Below, one piece after another: positions 37,440-49,850 of a stretch of DNA of 64,000 nt. Source of the DNA: Aspidapion aeneum (taxonomy: Eukaryota; Arthropoda; Insecta; Coleoptera; Brentidae); contig OY755038.1 in assembly GCA_963576565.1 (NCBI GenBank), positions 175,512,907 through 175,576,906 on the forward strand. The letters are read 5' to 3'. A program made the position numbers and the translations under genes. Position 1 is the stretch's first letter. Each line of letters begins with the position of its first letter. The notes beneath the pieces were generated by a model. The model did no database searches and was not told the DNA's origin. It was given only the letters and a program-made list of their open reading frames with translations.

Positions 37440-37632
37440 ACGGTTCAAGTTGTAACCTTTAAGCCAAAGTGTTAAGCCTAAATCATTTATTGTTGTAATC
37501 TGCAGAGTTTTTTCATGTACTGGGTGGAAAAAAAAATATGCCACTTTAGTCAAACTCAGTATGTAGGTACGTGGGCACAATAGATCCATTTGTGGTCGCA
37601 GTGCATGGAGGTCCAGTAGGGCCTGCCACCAC
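37440..37632 (-). repeat. Dispersed repeat, copy 2
   Basis: This is the reverse complement of 5370-5550. Its edge at GTGGTGGCAGGCCCTAC lies beside the (CATA)n tail of the neighbouring LINE, so the LINE may have inserted at its border. Confidence 0.7.
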
Positions 37633-37635
37633 TTT

Positions 37636-37809
37636 CGAATACATACATACATACATACAACCTGCAGAGAAAACTGTCGCAGGGAGTTTATTCCACAGCG
37701 ATGCTGTTCTCCAGGGATATGAATTCTGATATAATGAGGTTCTTGGTGCCTCTATTTTGACAGTAAATTGATGGCTACCTTGTGTTTGACGTGTTCGCCT
37801 AGTAGGTGC
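37636..37809 (-). pseudogene. 3' end of a jockey-like LINE
   Basis: The minus strand encodes APRTSLYQNSYPWRTASLWNKLP, the conserved C-terminal end of jockey-type LINE proteins. It is followed by a GTAT-type microsatellite tail. It continues the LINE at 40355-42712, from which the hAT-type element at 37810-40354 separates it. Confidence 0.8.
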
Positions 37810-40354
37810 TAGAGTCCCTGTATGTTGACATATTTGGATATATTAGAGTCGCGACAAGCCCATCACAGTCATTCTTGAATTTGCGTCTAGGTTATGTTAT
37901 TTTCATTGGCGTGGTATGAGTATATATTACTCTATTGAAAAATAGCAACGGAAAATTAATAAGGCCTCCCAACACAGAGGGCTCAATCAAACCCATGTAT
38001 ACCAGGGGTGCGGTCCAGTAAAATAAATCCAGTATTAAAATCAACATTTTGATGTTAACTGTGCGTTTATCATTCCGTTATTTTAGGTTTTTTGCCTAAA
38101 GAAAAAAGTCAGACATTTTTATTTTTATGTATATATTTAATTATAAAATAACATAGTGCATCACATTATCAATAATTTTAAACTATTTCCTAAACAAAGT
38201 AATTTATGGTTTTTTTTATTATTATAGCAACTGCTTTGGAAGATTTTAGTCTACAGTATACCGGTCTATTTTTTAAGTAATGAGTAATAGGCTGAATTTT
38301 CGTAAATAGCATTCTTTTATTAAAAAGTTGAACTTTTCTATGTGTGAAAATTATTGAGGCTGATTCTTAACAGAGAAGCTGTATCCAAAGATGTTATGAT
38401 ATCAAACATAAAAAAACGTTCGTCCTACAAATTAGAGGCTTTGCCGGCCGCGGCGTGTATCCCAGACCAAACATGTCAAAATAACGAGATGCAAAAAGTT
38501 ATAGTAAATAATAATTATAGTAATAACCGGCTGATTTTTTTCTGTGGCTTAAAAAATGTGTTTAAAAGTAAATAGCAGCCCTGCGTTCAGTTAGGAATCA
38601 CTTTCAAGAATTTTCGCAGAGGGGAAAGTTGGAGGTCTCGGTAAAATTAAGCTATCCAAAAAACTTCAGCCTGTTACCCATTACTTAAAATATAGACCGG
38701 TATACTGTGACTTTTCTATATTGACTTTTTTTTTAATAAAAAGGAATAGTTTAACGATGATTTTATTCATTGTTATTATAATACATATGATGATGATGGT
38801 AAATGTTTTTTTCTAGGAAAAAATTAGTTCTCTCCAGTGCAAATTATCGTTGAATTTTGGTTCTTATTCGGCGAGAACTTGATAGTCCATCAATTTGTCA
38901 ATATTTTCTGATGGAAATAGTTTTAAAATAGATGAAAAGTGGTAAAATGACAAATTCTTCCTATTCTTGATAAGAGGTCAAAAATGTTCCAACTCCTTGT
39001 ACTTTAAAACTAAATTGTCGTTTTCTTTTTTGTACAGTTGAATTTTTTCCACATGTTCGTCAAAGTTCTGTAAAAGTAGAGTTTTTTTTTCTGGAAAAAA
39101 TATTAAAGGAACAACTTGCTGCTTCAGTGATACGTAAACTCTTCTTGTGCAAAGTGAACCTAAAAAAAATTATGTTTTTAAATAAAATAATACAACAAAA
39201 TATTTGTGGGAAGTTTTAGCAAATGAAATAAAACACGCTTGGAAACGGTAATTTTGTTTTTTAGGGGAATTTTTTTTTAAATAACCATAGATTATAAAGG
39301 CAGTGGCGTATGCAGAAATGCATCCCGAGGGGGACTTCAGCGCGGATCGATACGCAGAGATGGATTGTGGGGGAGGGGGTTGAGCACAAATCGATACAAT
39401 TTAATCTTGATTACGGACGCCACTGGATAAGAAGATAAGTTAAGAGGCACCTTACTAGGGCTTTTAAATATCTACCGCTTTAAGGCGCTTTGTTTTTCGA
39501 AAATCGATTACTTTATGTATAATTTAAAAAAACTAATGAACGATTTTCAAAAGCCCATGAAAACAAGGCGCGGCTCGAATCATATTGCCTATCTATATAA
39601 GCGCTCAAAAGATGTCCTTCACGCAAAGAAAATTGGCGTGACCAAGAGTTTTTCTCAAAATTGCAAAAAATATTAGTAAACCAAGTCTCGTTTTAAAACT
39701 TAAAAGAAAACTTCCTGTATAACACTTTTGTTATATAATACGATGCTTTATGTTTATGTTTTATGCGAATGTACTAAACTTTAAAAATTTCAAACCGGCC
39801 AAATTGCTCCTTTCATTTCAAATCCTATTGTTAATAATAATAATAAAGAAAAGCTACACTTACCTCTCAAATTTTGGTATTAGATCCAACTTTTGCTGAT
39901 GCACGCATTAACTTTTTTACCCATATTTTTGAGATTCTCAATTGCTGGGAAAACTAGAAAATCGATATCTCTTGTCTGATGTATTACAACAGCTAATTAG
40001 GAAACAGGAATAATTAATTTTCTTAAAAATGTATGGTTTCGAAATAAAAACTTGGTTTTCTGTTGACTTTCATTTAAAACTTTTTGACAAATAAAAACAA
40101 ACATGACATGCTTTGTTAGTTTATTTCAGGTCGCTTAATCAGCGCAACGATTTTGAGTGACCACGAGTGACTTTTGATTTTTCCTATTAATTAAATTACC
40201 GCCGTTCATTGTAAGATAAAGAGCGCGTATACGTTCTCTTTCTAACAATTGTTAGAGTATAGACTTCCGATGTTTTGTCCTTTTATTTTAAAAGACATTG
40301 ATGGGCTTGTCGCGACTCTAATATATCCAAATAAGTCAACATAGAGGGACTCTA
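37810..40354. mobile_element. 2545-bp hAT-type element without transposase
   Basis: The ends are long inverted repeats of about 50 bases (TAGAGTCCCTGTATGTTGAC at the left, imperfect complement at the right). The flanking octamer GTAGGTGC is duplicated exactly (37802-37809 and 40355-40362). Both octamers are LINE sequence, so the element inserted into a LINE. The interior is AT-rich with only short frames, so it is non-autonomous or fully decayed. An 8-bp duplication fits hAT, and also P or Merlin elements. The termini match the micro-MITE at 1043-1105. Confidence 0.85.
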
Positions 40355-42712
40355 GTAGGTGCTACTCCCGGGGGGATCATACGTGCCAACTCTTCAGAGC
40401 ATTTTCCGTGATAATACCTGTAATAATAATACCGGTGCCGGTATTTTTTGAAAACAGGGCTGCTTGGGATTTCTGCCCGTTGAACTGTACAAGGTTTTTG
40501 TTGCCCCATTCCTTTATTATCTCCAGGTCGTTATTTATCTGCGATATTTGAGTTATTCTAAGCTGATGGAATTCACGTGCGGATAGACACTGAGTAGGTG
40601 TTATGACTGTGGAGACTACATTGCCATCATCTGCAAAGCAATAAAGTGGATTTACTGTTTTATCTATGAGGTCATTTATGTAAATCAGAAAAAGTGTTGG
40701 CGAAAGGATTGCTCCCTGTGGCACACCAGCATTTATTTGGTAAGAGTTGGAGTTCCGGCCATCCAGTGCAACACAAATGGATCTATCTTTAAGGTAACTT
40801 TTAAACCAAATGCAAAGTTTCGGCGACAATCCCATTGCTTTGAGCTTGTTGAGCAGATTTTCATGCCAGACTTTATCGAATGCTTTAGATATATCTAAGG
40901 CAATTGTTCTTGTTTCGCCCCGTAACTCAATAGCTTTTTGCCATAAGTGAGTGACGTATGTAAGTAAATCGCCAGTTGACCTATATTTTCGAAATCCGTA
41001 TTGCTTGTCGCTGATAATTTTGTACTTTTCCAAGTACTTGGTTAGGTGATTGTTCACAACTCTTTCCATTACTTTTGATATCACCGGAAGTAGAGCAATT
41101 GGTCTATAGTTTAACGGATCTGTCTTTTTTCCTTTCATTGGAATGGGTTGTACTGCGGCAGACTTCCATGATGATGGATATACTCCTTGCCTGTAAGATA
41201 AATTGAATAATTTAGCGAAAGTTGGAGTGAGTTCGTTAGCACAATTTTTGAGTGCTACCACGGGAATGCCATCTGGACCCATTGCTTTGTTTGTATCCAA
41301 CTTTTTAAGGGATTTTCATATTTCTCTGTGACAAAAGGGTACCTCTGGCATACTGTGGGAAACCCTTTTAATGAACGGTGGAGTTTTTCCATTTGGCACT
41401 GTTAGTTGTAGGAAAAGATTTTGGCCAGCATATTGGCTTTTTCCTCTGATGTTGTGGCTAAGTGAGTATTTTTATCTATAAGTGGTGGTATGGATGACTT
41501 GGTGAAGTTTGATCCAACAGCTTTTGCAAGAGACCAAAAGGACCTAGAACTACTTGGACAATTCAATAACCTGTTTTTATTCTTTGATTGTATGTTTCAA
41601 TTTTGTTTCGGCGTCAATAGTAATTTTGCAACTGTTTCTGGATTCAATAAATTCTGTGTGGTTTTAAGCGGTTTGTTGTCGTTTCCAAAGGTTATATGCT
41701 CTGTGTTTTACATTTGCTCTGCGTTTTATTGTATGTGGGATATATTCATCCATTCCAGTTAAGATTACTTTTCTTATTTCATTACAGCAAATAGTGGGAT
41801 CAGCTGTTTTAAAGCAAACTTCTTGCCATGGAAAATCTAGGTAAAACTGTTTAAGGTAATTCTATTTTGCCGATTTATAGTGTCACATTTTACGAGGAAG
41901 TGATTGTTGGCTTGGTGGTATGAGCATTTCGCACTTTGTTATTATAAGTTTATGATCGGATGAACCAAGTGAGGGATCTACTTGAATTGTGTACGAGTCA
42001 GGATTTGTAGTTAGGAACAAGTCTAAAAGCGCTGCAAATGCACCCCTTTCTGAGATACGGGTAGGTTCATCGACAAGCTGCGTTAGACCACAAGTTATGG
42101 CAAAAGCTTCTGCTTCCCTGCCTTCATTATCTGTTTTGTTTTAGTGTTTTAGCCTGGGTATATTGTGGACGTTGAAATCGCCTAAAAAAATTAATTTCCG
42201 CATGTGGATAGTTAGACTGTATCTCAGTTTTCGGATAATGTCGCGAAAAAGTTTTGGTACTCGGTGTTACTTGGCGGTCGGTAGAGGCAGCAGATGAACT
42301 TGGTCGATGACTTTAAGGTGAATTTTAGCCATATGATATCGAGGTTCGCTGGTTCTAGCTTCTCCTCTCGATGACATGAAAGGTCATTTTTAATGTACAC
42401 ACAGATGCCAAAACATGTCGAAATCGGTGGTGTAGGTCATGGCCGGGATAAAGATAGCTCACAATAGGTGTTGCAGAACTGATTTTAGTTTCAGTGAGAA
42501 CAAGGATGTCAGGTCTTTGTTCTTCAAGATGTTGGTGAACTGAATTCATGTTGGTACTTAATTCTCTTATATTGCTAAAATCAATTCTGAGTTGAGGTTT
42601 TGGCCTTCTTTTAATATCTTTGCATGAAGGACCTCCAGGATCACCCGACGCCCGGAGATCCGAGTGGTCGGGTATTTTACCTCCGGAATATTTTGACCCT
42701 GGAGGCGCCATT
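40355..42712 (-). pseudogene. Jockey-like LINE ORF2 (endonuclease and reverse transcriptase)
   Basis: The reverse-transcriptase domain is open at 41300-40377. Its N-terminal box is KAMGPDGIP, the first catalytic box LDISKAFDKVWH, the AGVPQGAILSP box is present, and the active site reads YCFADDGN. An endonuclease N-terminus is readable at 42712-42355 (SNIRELSTN, PDILVLTETK). Between 42355 and 41300 the frame is broken by several shifts and stops. The C-terminus lies beyond the inserted element at 37636-37809. The LINE would copy its own RNA into nicked genomic DNA; this copy cannot. The jockey assignment rests on motif style. Confidence 0.85.
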
Positions 42713-43770
42713 ATGCTATCTGTTACTCATTGTTGGAACCGGACTGCCAGCGCAGTAGCGGAACGTGGTGATACCACTTAGCGCTACTCAGTTCTGGCAT
42801 GGTGGTATCTCACCGGTCGACGACCAATGAGTAAAAGCGTCTACCACCGTACCGTAAGCACATAAGCAAGATTATGGATTTAAACGCGATTGGACGGCAA
42901 TTTTGCTATGCACCGTGTACTTAAGCCGGATTAAAGCAACGCTTAGCCAAGCCTCCGACTTTGCTGGCTGAAGCGGGCGATTGTAAATAAAAAAGTTAAA
43001 AAGGCAGTTTTGTTTTATTGTTTTTTTGTAGTTTTTTGCAGCAAAGTTATAATTATCCTGTTGAATGTTAATGGATATTGAAGATGAATTGTTTATCGAA
43101 GACGATCAATATATATGCTGGTTTTTTAAAGGTAACAGAGGATTTTTCATGTATTTATCGTACGTTTTTGGAAAAATCCTCGGACACGTCGATGTTTTTT
43201 GCGAGGGGGGCTCTTTTTTTCTATATCTTGAAATTTTTGAAGTGTGTCCATGTCCTCTTAATTCGAGGGGTAAACTTTTTAACCTCTATAGTATAAATTG
43301 TGAAAGTGTGTCAACTGATACACACCTTGTTTGGAAGATCTGGTGGCTTTACAACTCGGTAAAATTTTTCTGTAAATTAGTTTTTGAGATATGTTTATCT
43401 TTAAATTTACCATGGACTGATTAAATAAAACTATAATCAAAATTTTATATTTTTTTGACGTAATTTTTATTTTATCAGTCTATGTTAAATTTGAAGGCAA
43501 ATATATCAAAAACTAATCGATATATTTTCAAAATTTTTACATGCTGTTAAAGATATTTCAGAGACCATACAAAACAACTTATCACTAGACCCACTTTCCC
43601 TACTTAAAATTAAATAGTACCTTAAGTTTATCCCTCAAAGGGGGTCTGTGCAAGGAAAATTTCAAAACAGTCAAAAAGTGCCCCTCGCAAACAAAATCGA
43701 AGTATTGGAGAGTTTTTCAAAAAACTTACAACATATACCCAAAAAGGCCTATGTTACCAGTTTGAAAAAA
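42713..43770. other. Probable LINE 5' region, then no gene
   Basis: About 42713-43000 is GC-richer than its surroundings and continues directly upstream of the LINE protein start, so it is likely the LINE 5' untranslated region. From 43000 to 43770 I see nothing recognisable. Confidence 0.45.
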
Positions 43771-43775
43771 TTTTA

Positions 43776-44133
43776 ATCTGTGAGCTCTGCTTATGTTATG
43801 AACACTATAGGGGTTGGTTTAATTTATTTTTAAATATATATTATTTAGTTTTTTTTTTTGATGCTGTAAAACCTGATTTTCTTGTCACATGAAGTCATTT
43901 TCATTAGAGAAAATAAAGATACAATACAATACCTTTGACAAAAAATACCCTGTATATTATATTGGATTTTTAATCTGTGAGCTCTGCTTATGTTATGAAC
44001 ACTATAGGGGTTGATTTAATTTATTTTTAAGTATATATTAGTTTTTTTTTGGTGATGCTGTAAAACCTGATTTTCTTGTCATATGAATTCATTTTTATTA
44101 GAGAAAATAAAGTTACAATACAATACCTTTGAA
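43776..44133 (+). repeat. Tandem direct repeat, two ~165-bp copies
   Basis: AATCTGTGAGCTCTGCTTAT to AATAAAG(A/T)TACAATACAATAC occurs twice, about 196 bases apart, with few differences. The AATAAA followed by a short-repeat tail resembles the 3' end of a retroposed element such as a LINE or SINE tail. No coding frame is present. Confidence 0.65.
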
Positions 44134-44292
44134 AAACTTTGGGTTTCCTCGACGGAGGTGGCCATTTTAACAAATATTTGAGTAGGTTGGTTATACATGT
44201 AAATAATAACTTCTTTTTAAAACATTAATATATTTTTTAAACCGTATGTACGCATGATAGTTTTATTTGATGTCCATTGTAGGATAGATGTA

Positions 44293-45268
44293 CAGTGGAG
44301 TCCAGATATAGTTGACTTGAACAGTGCATCAAATCAAAATTAGTCTACTATATCCGAGATTTACCATAAAAGGAAAAATTGATAGACAAGTTTCTGTATT
44401 GTTTTTTAGACAATCTAAGAATTGTCAAGTGTTTCCCTTTACGTCAAATTTTTACAGTGAATTCCTTAAGTTAAACGAAACACCCTATATAAATTATCAA
44501 TTTAAAAATAATACACCTCAAAAACGACTTATTAAAATACTGTTTCTAATCAATGTCCATTTTACATACTTTTTGAAAACACTTTTTTTGAAGACATTTT
44601 GATCGAAAAACTAAATTTCAAATTACACTTTTTCGAAAACATTTTTTTCAAAACAATTTTTTTTGTAATTTTTTTTTTCAAATGACATTTTTTCGAAAAC
44701 ATAGGTATCGTTCAACTAAGGGGTTTCATTCTAATGTATTCGAAAAAAATCTCATTCGAACAAAATATTTTTGAAAAAAATGTCATTCAAAGAAAATGTG
44801 AAAAAATTCAAAAAATAAATACCATTTGAAAAAAATGTGTTCGAAAAAACTTTATTTGAAATAATTGTCTTCGAATAAAATGTTTTTAAAAAGTGTCATT
44901 TGAAAAAAATTTCATTCAGTATTAAGGTTTTCGATCAAAAACGTTTCCTTAGAATAGTCTTCAAAAAGTGTGTTTTTAAAAAACGAATAGTGACCCAGGG
45001 GAGTACATCTTTCATTTTGATGGAAAATATGCAGGGTGTTCCCTTTAACTTAACAAAGTTGCTCTCAATGTTTGACATAAGAAAAAACATTTGATATCTT
45101 CGACATACTTCAAAAAAATAACAGGCATGGAAAAACTATGTAACTTAAAACTTTTATAGATAATATGTTTTTTATATCCATTAAATTACCCCTGTAAAAG
45201 GCACCCAAATACAAAGAATGATTCTGTACATTTTATTTAGTTATATTTGTCATATCTGAGTTCCACTG
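44293..45268. mobile_element. 976-bp TA-flanked DNA transposon
   Basis: The imperfect inverted ends (CAGTGGAGTCCAGATAT and CAGTGGAACTCAGATAT) are flanked by TA at 44291-44292 and 45269-45270. The centre (about 44590-44970) is a fold-back of short, ~20-base TTCGAAAA/AAATGTCATT motifs, T-rich in its left half and A-rich in its right. No transposase is present. It is non-autonomous, probably Tc1/mariner or pogo-type. Confidence 0.65.
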
Positions 45269-45650
45269 TATATCTCAGTCAATATAATAGGGATGAGGGT
45301 CGGCAAAGATAAGGGTGTAAAGTGAAAGTATTTTCAGGATGCACATTGATAATATTAAAAAAAATCGAAATGGGTAGAATACCTATGTAATTTTTATTCA
45401 TATAAAAAACTATATTAAACTAGTATAGCAAGTTTACGGCTTGTAAACTTGCACATTGCACGGCATATTGTGTTGTGTAATTTATGTAGGTGTTATACAA
45501 TTAAGTTGTATTGTTTTCGGTAAATCGAAGTTTCGATAACTATATAGAGATTTAAATACTTTTAGAAAACATAAAAGGCTTCCCTTTCGGCCATTTCGTT
45601 TGGTGGAAATCTCTTCATAAAATAAATAATATTCTTTAGTCATCCAGTGT

Positions 45651-45652
<2 letters not shown>

Positions 45653-45707
<55 letters not shown>
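45653..45707. repeat. (AT)n microsatellite
   Basis: Uninterrupted alternating A and T for about 55 bases, roughly 280 bases before the GPCR exon. Confidence 0.98.
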
Positions 45708-45708
<1 letters not shown>

Positions 45709-45990
45709 CATGTGGAAACTGATATTCTATAGTCTATAATATTATGAATCAGAAATACTACACCCTGCTAACTTTATAAACCTAAATAAATTAATTTTTG
45801 GGCTTGTCCTCAGAACGGGGTAATGGTGGCCGCAGACATCGATATTACCTTTTTATTAGAGTACCATCATCCTATTCTAAGGAATCGTTTGAAAATTAAG
45901 TTATTTAGTCTTTGTCTAAACCTCAAAATATCCTTTTATATACAATGGCATTTCTAGGGCTCATTAATGTTAAACTCCATTTTTTTTCAG

Positions 45991-46209
45991 AAATTCCTGA
46001 GCCTATTTTTCTGGTAGCAGTTCCGTACAATGAATCGTTCATCTACTTCACGCAGTGCCAGCCCACCTGGTCTGCGGAGACCGACACGATCTTCTTCGTC
46101 ATTAAAACCGTCCTATTTTACATAGCACCACTCTTATTAATGTCCATTGCATACACTCAAATCATTAAAGTACTGTGGAGATCGGGTAACGCACCGCATC
46201 AACCAATAC
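45991..46209 (+). CDS. Neuropeptide GPCR exon: ECL2 and TM5
   Basis: This 73-codon internal exon follows TTTTTTTCAG and ends before GTAAGT; both borders are phase 1. It encodes extracellular loop 2 with the conserved Cys (TQCQPTW), then helix 5 (TVLFYIAPLLLMSIAYTQII) and the start of intracellular loop 3. It is a class A receptor and pairs with the exon at 50200-50377. The LLLMSIAYTQIIKVLW end and the second exon resemble insect allatotropin receptors and vertebrate orexin receptors; the class is sure, the ligand family is inference. Such receptors act in the plasma membrane and signal through G proteins. Exons for TM1-TM4 were not found in this window. Confidence 0.85.
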
Positions 46210-46245
46210 GTAAGTAAAGCGGCTTTCACACGATCAGTTTGACTT

Positions 46246-48114
46246 AGTAGAACAAACTGACTACAAGATACAAGGTAAATCAAAAAGAATGAAAAAATAG
46301 GTAAAACCTATTTTTCATTCTACGAGTGAAACGACAGCGAACCAAGGAAACTAAGTCCATGGCGGGACGAAAATGTTCACCGGTCTATAAGGAAGAGAGA
46401 CATTTTGTCACAGTTCCACCAGACCATGCTATCACCGTCTCCACAGTATCGGGTTGAAACCGAAAACAATGAGTTAACAAAGTATAAAAGGCAACCACGG
46501 ACACCGGTGTTTCGGAAAAAGGCATTTCTATCCTCAGCGTGGCTTGCCTGACACAAAGTAGAACAAACTGACTACAAGATACAAGGTAAATCAAAAAGAA
46601 TGAAAAAAATAGGTAAAACCTATTTTTCATTCTACGAGTGAAACGACAGCGAACTACGGAAACTAAGTCCATGGCGGAACGAAAACGTCCACTGGTCTAT
46701 AAGGAAGAAAGACATTTTGTCACAGTTCAACCAGACCATGCTATCACCGTCTCCACGGTATCGGTTTGAAACCGAAAACAATGAGTTAACAAAGTATAAA
46801 AGGCAACTTTATAGGGGTATAGTCAACCACGGACACCGGTGTTTCGGAAAAAGGCATTTCCATCCTCAGCGTGACTTGCCTGACACAAAGTAGAACAAAC
46901 TGACTACAAGATACAAGGTAAATCAAAAAGAATGAAAACATAGGTAAAACCTACTTTTCATTCTACGAGTAAAACGACAGCGAAACAAAGAAAGACATTT
47001 TGTCACACTTCAACCAGACCATGCTATCACCGTCTCCACGGTATTGGTTTGAAGCCGAAAACAATGAGTTAACAAAGTATAAAAGGAAACTTTATAGGGG
47101 TATAGTAAATCACGGACACCGGTGTTTCGGATAAAGGCATTTCCATCCTCAGCGTGGTTTGCCTGACACAAAGTAGAACAAACTGACTACAAGATACAAG
47201 GTAAATCAAAAAGAATGAAAAAATAGGTAAAACCTATTTTTCATTCTACGAGTGAAACGACAGCGAACCAAGGAAACTAAGTCCATGGCGGGACGAAAAC
47301 GTCCACCGGTCTATAAGGAAGAAAGACATTTTGTCACAGTTCAACCAGACCATGCTATCACCGTGTCCATGGTATCGGTTTGAAACCGAAAACAATGAGT
47401 TAAAAAAGTATAAAAGGCAACTTTATAGGGGTATAGTCAACCACGGACACCGGTGTTTCGGAAAAAGGCATTTCGATACCGTGGAGACGGTGATAGCATG
47501 GTCTGGTTGAACTGTGACAAAATGTCTTTCTTCCTTATAGACCGGTGGACGTTTTCGTCCCGCCATGGACTTAGTTTCCTTGGTTCGCTGTCGTTTCACT
47601 CGTAGAATAAAAAATAGGTTTTACCTATTTTTTCATTCTTTTTGATTTACCTTGTATCTTGTAGTCAGTTTGTTCTACTTTGTGTCAGGCAAGCCACGCT
47701 GAGGATGGAAATGCCTTTTTCCGAAACACCGGTGTCCGTGGTTGACTATACCCCTATAAAGTTGCCTTTTATACTTTGTTAACTCATTGTTTTCGGTTTC
47801 AAACCGATACCGTGGAGACGGTGATAGCATGGTCTGGTTGAACTGTGACAAAATGTCTTTCTTCCTTATAGACCGGTGGACGTTTTCGTCCCGCCATGGA
47901 CTTAGTTTCCTTGGTTCGCTGTCGTTTCACTCGTAGAATGAAAAATAGGTTTTACCTATTTTTTCTTTCTTTTTGATTTACCTTGTATCTTGTAGTCAGT
48001 TTGTTCTACTTTGTGTCAGGCAAGCCACGCTGAGGATGGAAATGCCTTTTTCCGAAACACCGGTGTCCGTGGTTGACTATACCCCTATAAAATTGCCTTT
48101 TATACTTTGTTAAC
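46246..48114. repeat. 330-bp repeat array, four direct and two inverted copies
   Basis: Direct copies start at about 46246, 46558, 46889 and 47172, each at AGTAGAACAAACTGACTACA and ending near GGCATTTC. Intact units are about 330 bases, and copies 1 and 4 carry small deletions. At 47475 the orientation flips and two inverted copies follow (47475-47804 and 47805-48114). Each unit holds a palindrome (AATGAAAAATAGG, four bases, complement) and CACGGACACCGGTGTTTCGG. Copies are highly similar. The array lies wholly in the GPCR intron. Confidence 0.92.
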
Positions 48115-48265
48115 TATAAACAAATTATATAAATTGTAAAAGCTATTGCATCCAAGGGAAAAAATAAGTTAAACCTTCAACCAATATCTAGACGTTTAGA
48201 TCTTGAATTTTAAAACCTACGATTTTAGACCCTTTAGTAAATACTAGTGGTGCTAGTATCTAAAG

Positions 48266-48395
48266 CCCGGTGCCCACCTGCGACTTTCTCGTACGAGCCC
48301 GCTCACGCGTTACATGACTGTGATAACATTTCATATTGAGATCATGTGACGCGTGAGCGGGCACCCACGAGAAAGTCGTAGGTGGGAATCAGGTA
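48266..48395. mobile_element. Fold-back MITE, ~130 bp
   Basis: The left arm (GCCCACCTGCGACTTTCTCG, then GCCCGCTCACGCGT) is matched in reverse by the right arm, with imperfections and a ~30-base loop. GC-rich arms stand out from the AT-rich intron. Target duplication is not clear. Confidence 0.65.
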
Positions 48396-48406
48396 GGCCT
48401 AAGTGT

Positions 48407-49850
48407 ATTCAAGAGACAATTGAATTTCTCTAACGTTTTGACTTTATTCTAAGCCTTTTTCAGAGCATTTACTCACTGATCATCTTAGAAACTTTAATTC
48501 TTAATTTTCAATTTAATGAGAGATAATTAAGAGGGCTGTCTTTTATATTTTGCATATAGGAATATAGAGGGCGATACTGATCGAATGTCATAACTAAAAG
48601 TTAACCCCAATATTTACCTAACCTAAATTCAAAACGTCAGTGCGATACATATCATTTTATACCTACAGTGATTTTTTTTAAAGTCAACAAATCTGTGGAA
48701 AAATGTAATTAAACCAAGAACCTTTTTGGGCTATATTTTTTTTACAAATTTCGAAGGAAATTATCTCAACAAGAATGCTTTGCCGAGTTAAGTTCCGTTT
48801 TCGGTAATATAGCACCACATCAGTCGTTTCTCGTTGGTATGAAGAATGACTTCAAGCATGGACGGGTAGGCCTTAGTGACGATCCAAGGCCAGGTGCACC
48901 AAAAAACGGAGATCACCCAGGAAAACATCGATGCTGTGTGCATGCTTATCACGGAATATCGACACGTGACATATCGCGAGAATGAGGCTTCACTGGGGAT
49001 TTCAAAGACCTCAATTCAGAATATTTTGCATAAAGAAAATAAGTTTGCCACTGGATACCGCATCTGTTAACCGAAGAACAGAAATAAGCCATGGTCATTT
49101 GGAGTCTAGACCGCTTTAAGGCAGGAAACGCGAAAAACGTGTACAGCATCGTCAGTGATGTTGTATCGTGGATATAGTCATATGAACCCGAAAATAGGTG
49201 TCAGTCGTCTGTTTGGGTGTTCCAAGGTGAAGACAAGCCAACAAAAGTTATCCGCTCTCTAAGTGTATCCAAAAAGATTTGTCTTAAAAGCTGTAAGATA
49301 AAAGGACTTTTACTGCCTTTTTTCCGAAAGTCATCGCTGAACTGCAGAGAACGAACCCCGAATGATGAATCATCCTCAACCAAGAAAATGCAAGTTCGCA
49401 CTAAGCACAAAAAACCATTGAGCTTTTAACCCAACAAAACGTCGAATTGTTGGACCATCCTCTATACAGTCCTGATCTATGTCTCAACGATTTCTATATT
49501 TTATCAAAAATAAAGAATGATTTCAGTCGCCAGAGGAAGCATTCAACGCCTTCAAGAATAAAATTTTGACAGCACCAACAAACGAGTGGAATTACAGCTT
49601 TGACAACTGGTTTGAGCGCTTGCAAAAGTGCACTAATTTTCGTGGAGAATACTTGTAGAAACAATAAAGTCTTTGAAAGTTGTATACTTTTTTCCAGCTG
49701 TATATGCAAAACTTAAAAGACAACCCCTGTATCGTTCATGTGTTTAGTTCGAGATGTAAAAGTTCCTAGGTTTACCACTTGGCGTATTCAAGAGATAATG
49801 GAATTTCGGTAACGCTTTTACTTTCTTTTAAGACTTTAATAGATTGATTA
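48407..49850 (+). repeat. Diverged direct repeats around the mariner copy
   Basis: GTATTCAAGAGA followed by CAATTGAATTTCTCTAACG (48407-48470) is repeated in diverged form (TAATGGAATTTCGGTAACG) at 49787-49850, outside the mariner ends. It suggests an older tandem duplication into which mariner later inserted. Confidence 0.5.
48530..49729 (+). pseudogene. mariner transposon with dead transposase
   Basis: The inverted ends (AGAGGGCTGTCTTTTATATT and the matching right end) are flanked by TA at 48528-48529 and 49730-49731. Total length is 1200 bases, close to a full mariner. Transposase pieces are readable in order but in different frames: SLSDDPRPGAP, ITQENIDAV, LGISKTSIQNILHKE, VWVFQGEDKPTKVIR, LDHPLYSPDL and FDNWFERLQKC. 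Several frameshifts, stops and internal losses make it inactive. The YSPDL and DNWFERLQ motifs identify the mariner family. It lies inside the GPCR intron. Confidence 0.9.

Noticed and set aside
39301..39425. 125-bp segment with CAGTGGCGT ends inside the 2.5-kb hAT-type element
   Set aside because: Nine-base inverted ends are suggestive, but the flanking octamers do not match, so transposition is not supported.
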